Shown one piece after another: positions 50,877-58,746 of a DNA stretch of 64,000 nt. Location of the stretch: contig NZ_CP083350.1 in the NCBI RefSeq assembly GCF_020035535.1, forward strand, positions 2,800,501 to 2,864,500, written 5' to 3'. The position numbers and the translations under genes were made by a program. This DNA is from Ensifer adhaerens. Lineage in GTDB: Bacteria; Pseudomonadota; Alphaproteobacteria; Rhizobiales; Rhizobiaceae. The notes under the pieces were generated by a model. That model was not told the DNA's origin and did no database searches. It was given only the letters and a program-made list of their open reading frames with translations. How positions within the stretch are numbered: the stretch's first letter is position 1; each line of letters starts with the position of its first letter.

Positions 50877-51579
50877 CGATCTGCTCCAGCCAAGCGCCGA
50901 TCATCGCGACGGCGGCGTGTTTCAAGCTGGGCCCAAGCCGTTCGGCATCGGCACGCAGATTCGCCACGTTCACTGCCGCGGCCGACAGTTCGCAGGCATG
51001 GCCGACCAACCAACGTTCGAAGGCCGCGCCGGTTTCAGCCTCCGGATGGAACTGCAGGCCGAGGACGTTGCGCCCGCGCCTGAAAGCCTGCTGCTCGATC
51101 TGCGGCGTCGATACCAGCAAGTCCGCACCGGACGGCAGGTCGTAGGTGTCGCCGTGCCAGTGCAACACGGAAACGTCGGCGAGGTGGCGGAGCGGTGAGG
51201 CGAGGCCTGTAGCGGAGAAACGCAGCGGCGAAAAGCCGATCTCCTTTATGCTCGATGAATAGACGCGAGCGCCGAGCGCCCGGGCGATCAGCTGCGCGCC
51301 GAGGCAAATGCCAAGGGTCGGTCGATCGGCGGCAAGGCGCGTCTGCAGCATCGCGATCTCGTCCGCGACGAAAGGATAGGCGGCGTCTTCGTAGACACCG
51401 ATCGGGCCGCCGAGCACCACGACAAGATCAGGTTCGAGCGGATCGAACGAAAGATAGTCTGCATGGCCGACATCGCGATACTCGATGGTAAACCCCGCCG
51501 CGCTCAGAGGTTCCGCAAAGGTGCCAAGATCCTCGAAATGCACGTGCCGTATGGCGACCGCCATCTTCTCAGTCATCAT
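50869..51579 (-). CDS. Class I glutamine amidotransferase-like protein
   Basis: A 236-residue GATase1 protein, with the nucleophile elbow LGICLGAQLIA, catalytic His in LGLQFHPEAETG and the Glu two residues later. It resembles GMP synthase-like/gamma-glutamyl hydrolase proteins that act alone. Strong site AGAGGAGGCGA before a double ATG. Its role in the MOSC-thioredoxin-AhpD operon is unknown. Confidence 0.9.
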   Translation of the reverse strand: MMTEKMAVAIRHVHFEDLGTFAEPLSAAGFTIEYRDVGHADYLSFDPLEPDLVVVLGGPIGVYEDAAYPFVADEIAMLQTRLAADRPTLGICLGAQLIARALGARVYSSSIKEIGFSPLRFSATGLASPLRHLADVSVLHWHGDTYDLPSGADLLVSTPQIEQQAFRRGRNVLGLQFHPEAETGAAFERWLVGHACELSAAAVNVANLRADAERLGPSLKHAAVAMIGAWLEQIDG

Positions 51580-51588
51580 TCGCCTCCT

Positions 51589-52152
51589 CTATCGGCGTCC
51601 ATCTGGGGTATCCGGAATCGTGCAGCCTTCGCTCGTGCATCCGGGCGCTTCCGGGCCCGGGGCAGCGAAATCCGGGATTGGTGCGGCGAGCAGCGAGGCC
51701 AGGCGGGCGCCGATGACCATGTCGTCTTCGATCCCGAAGCGATGATATTCAACGTTGCCGTCACGGCCGATGATGATTGCCGTCGGCGTGCCGCGCATGC
51801 CGTAACGCTCCATCGTCTTCGGTATCGGCCCATCGTCCGATGGCTGATCGACTGCGATCGGGAAGGTCAGCCGGTATTCGTGAATGAAGGCGTTGAGCGC
51901 GTCGGGCGTCATCACCGCGTGGTGCTCGAAAACCGAATGCAGGCCGATGACCTGAAGGTCGGTCTCGCGGAAGACGCTCTGGACGCGCTGGGTCTGCGGC
52001 AGCCCGTGCGAGACGCAGGCCGGGCAGAGCATCTGAAAGGCATGCAGGAAAACGACCCGTCCGCGAAGCCGTTCGAGGTTGAGCGGCTCAGGCGTGTTGA
52101 ACCAGGTTGAAGCGGCGAGTTCCGGTGCGGTCATCCGATAGTTGCTGTTCAT
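51589..52152 (-). CDS. Thioredoxin-fold redoxin (peroxiredoxin-like)
   Basis: A 187-residue thioredoxin-fold protein. The redox motif is C-P-A-C in FQMLCPACVSHGLPQ, preceded by LRGRVVFLHAFQ and followed by TPTAIIIGRDGNV. The C-terminal end has two further cysteines (PGCTSEGCTIPD). It is similar to AhpC/TSA-type redoxins in gene pairs with AhpD-like proteins. The start at 52152 is taken because GGAG lies six bases before it. Confidence 0.87.
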   Translation of the reverse strand: MNSNYRMTAPELAASTWFNTPEPLNLERLRGRVVFLHAFQMLCPACVSHGLPQTQRVQSVFRETDLQVIGLHSVFEHHAVMTPDALNAFIHEYRLTFPIAVDQPSDDGPIPKTMERYGMRGTPTAIIIGRDGNVEYHRFGIEDDMVIGARLASLLAAPIPDFAAPGPEAPGCTSEGCTIPDTPDGRR

Positions 52153-52199
52153 TGTCATCTCCGAGGATGGCCGGACGGTGATGCCGTCCGGCCGCCTTG

Positions 52200-52748
52200 T
52201 CAGGCTGCTTCGCGAACGAGCTTCACACCGGGGAAATCGACCGGTACGGCGAGCGCGACATTGATGTAGTTCGTGAAGAGATTGAGCGCGACATGGGCGA
52301 TGATCTCGACCACGTCCTGATCGTCGTAACCGGCGACCTGCAGCGCCTGAACGTCCGCGTCAGTGACCTTGCCGCGTGCCTCTACGAGCTTCTGGGCGAA
52401 GGTCAACGCCGCCGCCGTCTTCGGATCGGATGACTTGCCCCGTTGTGCACTCGCCATTTCATCTGCGGTCGCGCCGGCCTTGCGGCCGAGTGCCGTGTGA
52501 GCCGCCAGGCAATAGTGGCAATCGTTGCGGTCGGCCACGGCAACGGCGATCTGCTCGCCGAGCTTGGCACCGAGGCGGCCGTTTCCGAGCGCACCGAACC
52601 AACCCCACATGCTGGCGAGCGCTGCCGGCGAGTTGGCGACCGCCCGGAACATGTTGGGCGTAATGCCGAAGGCGGACCGGATCTCGCCAAGCAACTCGGC
52701 GCCTGCGCCGGTTGCCGAATTGGGGTCAACTAGATTAATTCTGCTCAT
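52200..52748 (-). CDS. Carboxymuconolactone decarboxylase/AhpD-like peroxidase
   Basis: A 182-residue AhpD-fold protein. The redox centre CHYC with the following His (DCHYCLAAHTALG) is the AhpD proton-relay motif. The N-terminal FGITPNMFRAVANSPAAL is typical of this group. Likely works with the neighbouring redoxin as a peroxidase pair. First gene of a four-gene operon (gaps 47, 9 and -8 bp). Confidence 0.9.
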   Translation of the reverse strand: MSRINLVDPNSATGAGAELLGEIRSAFGITPNMFRAVANSPAALASMWGWFGALGNGRLGAKLGEQIAVAVADRNDCHYCLAAHTALGRKAGATADEMASAQRGKSSDPKTAAALTFAQKLVEARGKVTDADVQALQVAGYDDQDVVEIIAHVALNLFTNYINVALAVPVDFPGVKLVREAA

Positions 52749-52784
52749 GGTTTTCTCTTTCTATTTGCGTGGAGGGAGAAAATT

Positions 52785-52816
52785 GCCGGTCCGCCGATGG
52801 CAGTCGTCGGACCGGC
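52785..52816 (-). terminator. Hairpin between marR and the AhpD-like operon
   Basis: Perfect nine-bp stem GCCGGTCCG with CGGACCGGC and 14-base loop. On the minus strand it is followed by CAATTTTCTC, so it may end or attenuate marR transcripts before the operon; it lies 37 bp upstream of the AhpD-like start. Confidence 0.5.
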
Positions 52817-52959
52817 GCCAACATCATCGGCGCCCGCTCGCAGTACTGAGAGCGTTGCTTGCGGAGTCCGATGCTGAAGCTGGGGGCGAGAGCATGGCCG
52901 CTCTCTCGGCCTTTCGCCGGGTTCGGTTGCCGGCGCTTGTGTTTCCTTTCAAACTCATT

Positions 52960-53616
52960 TCAGGCCGCGCCGCGGTTGAAAATCCGCCACGCGGCGTCCC
53001 GGTCCGCGGCGTCGGCACCTTCGAACTCACCGCAATCGACGCGCAACTCCGCCGGCCCGAAGGCGGCATCGACGAACGCGCAATGATGCGGCGCCTTCGG
53101 ATCGTCGTAGACATGGGGTCGGAAATAGCGACAGTTGACGCACATGCGCTGTTCCGGAATGGCGCCAGCCGACTGCAGACGGCGGATGATCTTGACGAGA
53201 TGCATCAGCATGTCCTCCTGCTCGAGCTTGGAGAGCGCCGCGATGGCGTCCTCGGTCGCCGATGCCAGTTGACCGGCCTGGCGCACGGCGGCTTCGCCCC
53301 GGAGCGTTGCCGCGACTGACAGAGCCCGGGCGTCGCTGGGGTCGGCGTGCTTCTCGACGAGGCCTTTGCGCAGGAGCGCGTTGACCGAGTCCGTCGTCGT
53401 CGGCTGGCTGACGCCGAGATAGGCGGCAATCTGCTTGACGCGCATACCGTTCCGGTCGCGGGCCACGAGAAAGGTGAGGATCTGTAATTGCGTCGGATTG
53501 AGACCGATCGCCTCCGCCGCCGTCCAGGCCTCGCTTCGCATGGCGGTTGCCACACGCGATAACCCGTCGCCAATCCGGTCGACCAAACAGGGAATTTTGT
53601 CAGCTTCTTTGCTCAT
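52960..53616 (-). CDS. MarR-family regulator with C-terminal cysteine cluster
   Basis: A 218-residue regulator. The winged HTH occupies about residues 40-110 (LQILTFLVARDRNGMRVKQIAAYLGVSQPTTTDSVNALLRKG in outline) with the wing DARALS. The last 60 residues carry Cys-x2-Cys (RMCVNCRYF), His-Cys (APHHCAF) and one more Cys (RVDCGEF), a likely metal or iron-sulfur site. That tail is absent from ordinary MarR proteins. It is divergent from pseudoazurin, and a palindrome lies 14 bp before its start. Confidence 0.9.
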   Translation of the reverse strand: MSKEADKIPCLVDRIGDGLSRVATAMRSEAWTAAEAIGLNPTQLQILTFLVARDRNGMRVKQIAAYLGVSQPTTTDSVNALLRKGLVEKHADPSDARALSVAATLRGEAAVRQAGQLASATEDAIAALSKLEQEDMLMHLVKIIRRLQSAGAIPEQRMCVNCRYFRPHVYDDPKAPHHCAFVDAAFGPAELRVDCGEFEGADAADRDAAWRIFNRGAA

Positions 53617-53629
53617 GGTGGTTATTTAC

Positions 53630-53642
53630 ATAGGAATCCTAT
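53630..53642. promoter_or_regulatory. Palindrome ATAGGA-A-TCCTAT before marR
   Basis: Perfect six-base arms around one base, 13 bp before the marR start, within the marR/pseudoazurin divergent promoter. Typical place and form for MarR autoregulation. Confidence 0.65.
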
Positions 53643-53677
53643 TTAATGTCAATGAGGGGCGGAAAAGCACCGCGAAT

Positions 53678-53691
53678 TTGACGCGCATCAA
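53678..53691. promoter_or_regulatory. FNR/NnrR-type box TTGAC-GCGC-ATCAA
   Basis: TTGACGCGCATCAA matches the FNR/FixK consensus TTGAT-N4-ATCAA at nine of ten fixed positions and fits TTG-N8-CAA of NnrR. It is 78 bp upstream of the pseudoazurin start. Confidence 0.7.
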
Positions 53692-53696
53692 AGTAG

Positions 53697-54215
<519 letters not shown>

Positions 54216-54292
54216 GTAACAGACTTCGTTTCGGAGCGGGGTGGGGACAGGCCGCTCCTGGCGTCCGCGCACTGGGTGAGGCGCGACGCCAT

Positions 54293-54333
54293 CATGCGGA
54301 ACCAATGCGGAGGCTTCGCGTTGGTTCCGCATG
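54293..54333 (+). promoter_or_regulatory. Perfect 13-bp inverted repeat that includes the MgtC start codon
   Basis: CATGCGGAACCAA (54293-54305) and TTGGTTCCGCATG (54321-54333) are exact inverse complements with a 15-base loop. The ATG of the MgtC-family gene is the last three bases of the right arm, and GGAGG (54309-54313) lies in the loop. In RNA this would bury the start codon in a stem. It may be a translational switch, or a binding site or terminator for the pseudoazurin transcript. Confidence 0.6.
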
Positions 54334-54861
54334 GATCAGATCACTGCTGAATTGTTCCCGCCTTCACAGATTCCCTATCCCATCATTTTGGCGCGAATCC
54401 TCGGCGCACTGATCTTTGGTGCAGTCATCGGCTTTGAGCGTGAGGCAAAGGCACGTCCGGCGGGTCTAAAGACGCACATGCTCGTCTGCCTTGCCGCATG
54501 CGCATTCGGTATAATTTCGCTGGAAAGCGTCCGGCTGAACGGCCTCTTCGACGACCGTGTCCGTATCGATCCGCTGCGGGTGGTGGAGGCTGTGACCGCA
54601 GGTGTCGCCTTTCTCGCCGCCGGCACCATCGTGCTTTCCAGAGGTGAAGTTCAGGGGATTACGACTGGCGCGAGCCTTTGGCTCGCCGGAGCTATCGGCA
54701 TTGCGGTGGGCTTCGGTCACTGGATCGTCGCCGGCCTTGCCGTCGCCTCCGCCTTCTCCGTCCTCTTTGTCATCGGTTCTTTCGAGGCGCGGGCAACGCG
54801 GCACGAAAAGCCGGATGTGGCACCGCAGGACCGGGCGAGCAACAACCACACCAAGCGCTAG
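54331..54861 (+). CDS. MgtC/SapB-family membrane protein
   Basis: A 176-residue membrane protein with four to five helices. The MgtC core is plain: LIFGAVIGFEREAKARPAGLKTHMLVCLAAC in outline (the GxERE motif), VTAGVAFLAAGTIV and GITTGASLWLAGAIGIAVG. It lacks the C-terminal ACT-like domain of pathogen MgtC and has a short Arg/Lys/Asn tail. MgtC proteins affect growth in low Mg2+ and ATP synthase activity; the role of this short form is not known. Confidence 0.88.
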   Translation: MDQITAELFPPSQIPYPIILARILGALIFGAVIGFEREAKARPAGLKTHMLVCLAACAFGIISLESVRLNGLFDDRVRIDPLRVVEAVTAGVAFLAAGTIVLSRGEVQGITTGASLWLAGAIGIAVGFGHWIVAGLAVASAFSVLFVIGSFEARATRHEKPDVAPQDRASNNHTKR

Positions 54862-55073
54862 CAATCGCTGCCAGGCGACGCGATCGAACGGGCGTCGGTC
54901 CGCCGACTTGCGTCGCCGGTCCCGTGGGACTTCAGGTCGGTCGGGTCGCGCAGAATGAATCCGTTTGCTTGAGTACGTCGAGCCACGCACCAAGGGTGGC
55001 CTGCAGCAAATCCGTTCGGCAATTCTTCTCGGAACCGCTAATGTCGACATAAGCCTGTACCAAGGAAGGTTCG

Positions 55074-56957
55074 ATGGACTCCACCGGTTCCCTTGCCGCC
55101 AAGCTGCTGTCGGCGACGCTGTTGTTCGACCAGACCTCTTTGGCTGCCCTGGAGGCCCTGGCCGCCAACTCGGACCGCAGGATCTTGCGTCGCGGCGAGG
55201 TTCTCGTGCGAGAGGGAGACCGGTCGGACCGTTTCTTCGTCGTTCTGTCGGGCCGCTTCACAGTAATCCGCGAGGGTGTTCTTGAGCCTGTTGCCGAGAT
55301 TGGCCAGGGCGAACTCGTTGGTGAAGTCGGCTTCTTTGCCGCGCTGCCGCGCATTGCGACCGTCGTTGCGGCGCGCGATTCCATCGTACTCGAAATTCGC
55401 GACGACCAGTTCGAGAGGGCCGCTCAAGCACTGCCCAGCCTGCGCCAGTCGGTGACGACGTTCCTCGCGCGCCGGTTTGCGATGCAGTCTCCGCCGCCAA
55501 CACAGATCAAGCAACCCTGCAAGCTTCGGACGCTGGCAATTGTTCCTGCCGGCAGCAGCCGTATTTCAGCTGATTTCATCGCGCAGCTCCGCGCCGCATT
55601 TGCCCCGGACAAGCGGATCATCTTTCTGGCCAAAACAGAACTCGAGGACCGGTTCGCCAACTTGCCGTTCGACGACCAAGCCGTTCTGGATTGGTTGAAC
55701 CATCTCGAAGTCAAGGCCGATGTCATTGTCTATGTTGCGGATGATGAGCCGAGCAACTGGACGCGTGTGTGTATTCGCCAGGCCGACAACGTCCTGTTGT
55801 ATGCCGATGCTTCCGACCCGCCTGACCTCAGCCCCTGTGAAGCGTTGGCGCTCTCGGTCCATACGCCATCCAACCTTCGGCTGGTGCTCGTTCATGGGAA
55901 GCGCACCGCAACGGTCTCCGGAACTGCCGCATGGCTCGACGTACGGCCCGGCGTCCGCCAACACCACCACGTTTCCCTGGAAGACCAGCTCGATCTCGAA
56001 CGCCTGGTCCGTTTCATTCTGGGCGAGGCGAGAGGCTTTGTCGCAGCCGGCGGGGGCTCGCTCGGCTGCGCGCATATCGGCGTCTACAGGGCATTTGTCG
56101 AGGCAGGAGCTTCCTTCGACTATCTCGGAGGGACCAGTTCGGGCGCCGCGATCATGGCTGGCTTTGCAAGCGGACTGGACGCCGACGAAATCGACCGGGG
56201 TACGCACCTCATCTTCGTCAAGAGCCGCGCGTTTCGCCGTCTCACCCTGCCGCAGTATGCGCTGCTTGATCACAAGGTGCTCGACCGCACGCTTCAGGCC
56301 GAATATGGCGATAGCCTGATTGAGGACCTCTGGCTCCCGTTTTTCGCGCTATCGACCAATCTCAGCAGCCGGCTGGCATATGTCCACCGGAGGGGCAAGC
56401 TCTGGCACGCCGTCAGGGCGTCGGGCTCGATCCCCGGCGTCCTGCCGCCGTTCTTCACGGCCGATGGCGACATGCTGGTCGATGGCGCCATCATGAACAA
56501 TCTGCCGCTGGAGCAGATGAAGGAACTCAAGACGGGACCCAACGTCGTCGTGAGCTTGGGGTCCGACGGGCCGAGGAGGCATCATATCGACTATGACAGC
56601 ATTCCCGGGGCGTCCGAACTGGCGGTGCGAATGCTCACACCGTTTGGTCGTGCCAATCTGCCGAAGGTTCCGAGTGTGATCCAGGTGATCACGGCGAGCG
56701 TGTTGGCACACAGGCCGGAGGAGGTGATGCTCGGCGAGCGGGACATGCTCGTCTCGCCGCCAATTTCGAGCGCAATCGGTTTCATGGATTGGAGCCGGCA
56801 TTCCGAACTTTACGTCAACGCCTATGACTGGACGAAACGCTGGATCGAGGAACGTCTTGGCGAGAACGACCCGAAGCTTCTCCAGGTACTTGGTGTTGCG
56901 GCGGGGCCGGGCCTGTCACAGGCGATAAGCAATGGTCTGGATCGGACTGCTTTGTAG
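55074..56957 (+). CDS. Cyclic-nucleotide-domain patatin-like phospholipase (NTE/RssA type)
   Basis: A 627-residue protein of neuropathy-target-esterase type. Residues about 15-130 are a cNMP-binding domain (LFDQTSLAALEALA; EVLVREGDRSDRFFVVLSGRF; GELVGEVGFFA), about 140-300 a linker domain, and about 320-500 the patatin domain: oxyanion glycines AAGGGSLGCAH, nucleophile S355 in GGTSSG and catalytic D470 in DGAIMNN. It probably hydrolyses lysophospholipids under nucleotide control. Ribosome site AAGGAAGG. Stands alone. Confidence 0.93.
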   Translation: MDSTGSLAAKLLSATLLFDQTSLAALEALAANSDRRILRRGEVLVREGDRSDRFFVVLSGRFTVIREGVLEPVAEIGQGELVGEVGFFAALPRIATVVAARDSIVLEIRDDQFERAAQALPSLRQSVTTFLARRFAMQSPPPTQIKQPCKLRTLAIVPAGSSRISADFIAQLRAAFAPDKRIIFLAKTELEDRFANLPFDDQAVLDWLNHLEVKADVIVYVADDEPSNWTRVCIRQADNVLLYADASDPPDLSPCEALALSVHTPSNLRLVLVHGKRTATVSGTAAWLDVRPGVRQHHHVSLEDQLDLERLVRFILGEARGFVAAGGGSLGCAHIGVYRAFVEAGASFDYLGGTSSGAAIMAGFASGLDADEIDRGTHLIFVKSRAFRRLTLPQYALLDHKVLDRTLQAEYGDSLIEDLWLPFFALSTNLSSRLAYVHRRGKLWHAVRASGSIPGVLPPFFTADGDMLVDGAIMNNLPLEQMKELKTGPNVVVSLGSDGPRRHHIDYDSIPGASELAVRMLTPFGRANLPKVPSVIQVITASVLAHRPEEVMLGERDMLVSPPISSAIGFMDWSRHSELYVNAYDWTKRWIEERLGENDPKLLQVLGVAAGPGLSQAISNGLDRTAL

Positions 56958-57311
56958 TGGGGTGCCAATGATTGGCCGAAATGTGTGTCGGCGAAGCGCG
57001 ATCGCCCCGGCGTTTCGGCGAATTTCATCGCTCATTCCGAATTGTCACTGTCCTCTTGCGGTTGTAGTATTTTAGGATAGCCTTGTGGGGGATTAGCCCG
57101 CATCGGCTATCCCGTTTGGAAGTGAGAAAGATCAACAAATAGAGAGACCTCGGACAAGAGGCGGCTCATATTCGAAAATGCTTCGTCCCCGAATTGGTAT
57201 GCCGATCGGGTTCCCTTGGATGTACTTGCGGGACGTCTTTGGCTTGCGGCGCACGGCAACCGTGTAGTCCGATGTCACAGTGGTCCCATTTGCTTGAAGT
57301 GGATCGACGTG
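56958..57311. other. 354-bp intergenic region with an inverted repeat
   Basis: GGATAGCC (57075-57082) and GGCTATCC (57105-57112) are exact inverse complements 22 bases apart. No convincing gene, tRNA or riboswitch is seen. The region includes a possible promoter for the hypothetical gene at 57312. Confidence 0.5.
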
Positions 57312-57773
57312 ATGGCTGAGAATAAGAATGCCGGCGCACCTCCGAGTGCACAGGACCTCCGAATGCAGATCCTCCAGCGGGAAATGGAGGAGATGGACAA
57401 AGATCGGCGATTGAGGACGATTGAGGAAGAGAAACACGCCGACTTCGCCGCAGATTTCCTCAAGAAGCAGGTGACCGAGGAGGAGATCGCCATCGTTCGC
57501 CGCCTTGTGACGAACGCCGTCAAGGCCGGCAAGTTCGAAGCTATGGTTTATAGCTTCCCGTCCGAGCTATGCACCGACAGCGGCCGCGCCATCAACAGCG
57601 GTGACCGCGACTGGCCGCAGACCCTGCAGGGCAAGGCAAAGGAGTTCTTCGATCGCTATCAGCAGCACGGCAAGCCGCAAGGCTACAAGTTGAAGGCGAT
57701 GATCATCAACTTTCCGGGCGGCGTGCCCGGCGACGTCGGGTTCTTCCTGAACTGGGCTCCGGACAAGGCCTGA
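57312..57773 (+). CDS. Conserved hypothetical protein with N-terminal coiled coil
   Basis: A 153-residue soluble protein. Residues 15-65 are a highly charged, coiled-coil-like helix (LQREMEEMDKDRRLRTIEEEK), followed by a compact domain (AIVRRLVTNAVKAGKFEAMVY; SFPSELCTDSGRAINSGD; GYKLKAMIINFPGGVPGDVG). I recognise no enzyme motif. The ATG at 57312 lacks a strong ribosome site. It converges on the PPK2 gene. Confidence 0.75.
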   Translation: MAENKNAGAPPSAQDLRMQILQREMEEMDKDRRLRTIEEEKHADFAADFLKKQVTEEEIAIVRRLVTNAVKAGKFEAMVYSFPSELCTDSGRAINSGDRDWPQTLQGKAKEFFDRYQQHGKPQGYKLKAMIINFPGGVPGDVGFFLNWAPDKA

Positions 57774-57858
57774 GCATCACCGCCATCGGCGTCGGAGTGA
57801 GCGGTGGCGGCGGCGGCACTACATTTCCGGTGCTCAGGGAACGATCGACCGTTTCGGT

Positions 57859-57884
57859 AAGCCCGCGCCTTTCGGCGCGGGCTT
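57859..57884. terminator. Bidirectional hairpin between convergent 57312 gene and ppk2
   Basis: Perfect 11-bp stem AAGCCCGCGCC with GGCGCGGGCTT and tetraloop TTTC, placed between two convergent stops. Each strand has the stem but no clear T-tract. Confidence 0.6.
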
Positions 57885-57891
57885 ATGCGCT

Positions 57892-58746
57892 TTAAGCAAC
57901 GTCAGGCACCGTTCTGCGAACGTGGTCGTCGTGCTCGAAGTCATCCGGTCGTTTCTGGCGTTTGCCGAGGTCCGGCTCGGTGAACTTCACGCGCTCGTAG
58001 GGGATCGAGGCAAGAATGTGCGAGATGCAGTTGATCCGCGCCCGCTTCTTGTCGTCCGACGGCACAATCCACCAGGGGGCATACTCCGTGTCCGTCATGC
58101 GGATCATCTCGTTGTAAGCCCGGGTATAGTCCCACCAGCGCTGATAGGACTCGACGTCCATCGGGCTAAGCTTCCACTGGCGCAATGGATCGGCGATGCG
58201 CTGACGGAACCGGCGTTCCTGCTCCTTCTCGCTGACGTCGAGGAAGTATTTCAGCAGGACGATGCCGCTTTCGACCATTGCCGCTTCGAAGCGCGGCGCG
58301 AGTTCGAGGAAGCGCCGGGCGCTGTCTTCGGAGGTGAAGCCCATGACGCGCTCAACACCTGGGCGGTTGTACCAGGAGCGGTCGAAGATCACCACTTCGC
58401 CGGCTGCCGGCAGATGCTGGATGTAGCGCTGCATGTAGATCTGCGACTTTTCCCGCTCCGTCGGCGCCGGCAGGGCCGTTACCCTGAAGACACGGGGGCT
58501 GACGCGCTCAGTAAGTCGCCGGATCACGCCGCCCTTGCCGGCAGCATCACGGCCTTCGAAGATGATGACGATGCGGGCGCCGGTCTTTTTCACCCAGGCC
58601 TGCAGGTGCGCAATCTCTTCTTGCAGCCGGGCGAGCTCCTTGGCGTAGCCACCGGATGATCGCTCTTCTGCGGGTGCAGACGCTTCGACAACCTTGTCGG
58701 GGCCGTTCTTGTCCTTATTCTTTTTCTTGCCTTCGTGTTTTCCCAT
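57892..58746 (-). CDS. ppk2: Polyphosphate kinase 2 (PPK2)
   Basis: A 284-residue PPK2 that transfers phosphate between polyphosphate and nucleotides. Walker A is FEGRDAAGKGGVIRRL, lid and Walker B regions are EKSQIYMQRYIQHLPAAGE (outline) and DRSWYNRPGVERVMGF. The N-terminus is Lys/Asp-rich (MGKHEGKKKNKDKNGPDK). It overlaps the end of the SulP gene by 32 bases, so the two are translationally linked. Confidence 0.94.
   Translation of the reverse strand: MGKHEGKKKNKDKNGPDKVVEASAPAEERSSGGYAKELARLQEEIAHLQAWVKKTGARIVIIFEGRDAAGKGGVIRRLTERVSPRVFRVTALPAPTEREKSQIYMQRYIQHLPAAGEVVIFDRSWYNRPGVERVMGFTSEDSARRFLELAPRFEAAMVESGIVLLKYFLDVSEKEQERRFRQRIADPLRQWKLSPMDVESYQRWWDYTRAYNEMIRMTDTEYAPWWIVPSDDKKRARINCISHILASIPYERVKFTEPDLGKRQKRPDDFEHDDHVRRTVPDVA

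Noticed and set aside
54298..54322. GGAAC-N18-TT, a match to the general-stress (EcfG/RpoE2) promoter, in front of the MgtC gene
   Set aside because: It would start transcription almost at the ATG and coincides with the arms of the perfect inverted repeat, which explains the bases better.
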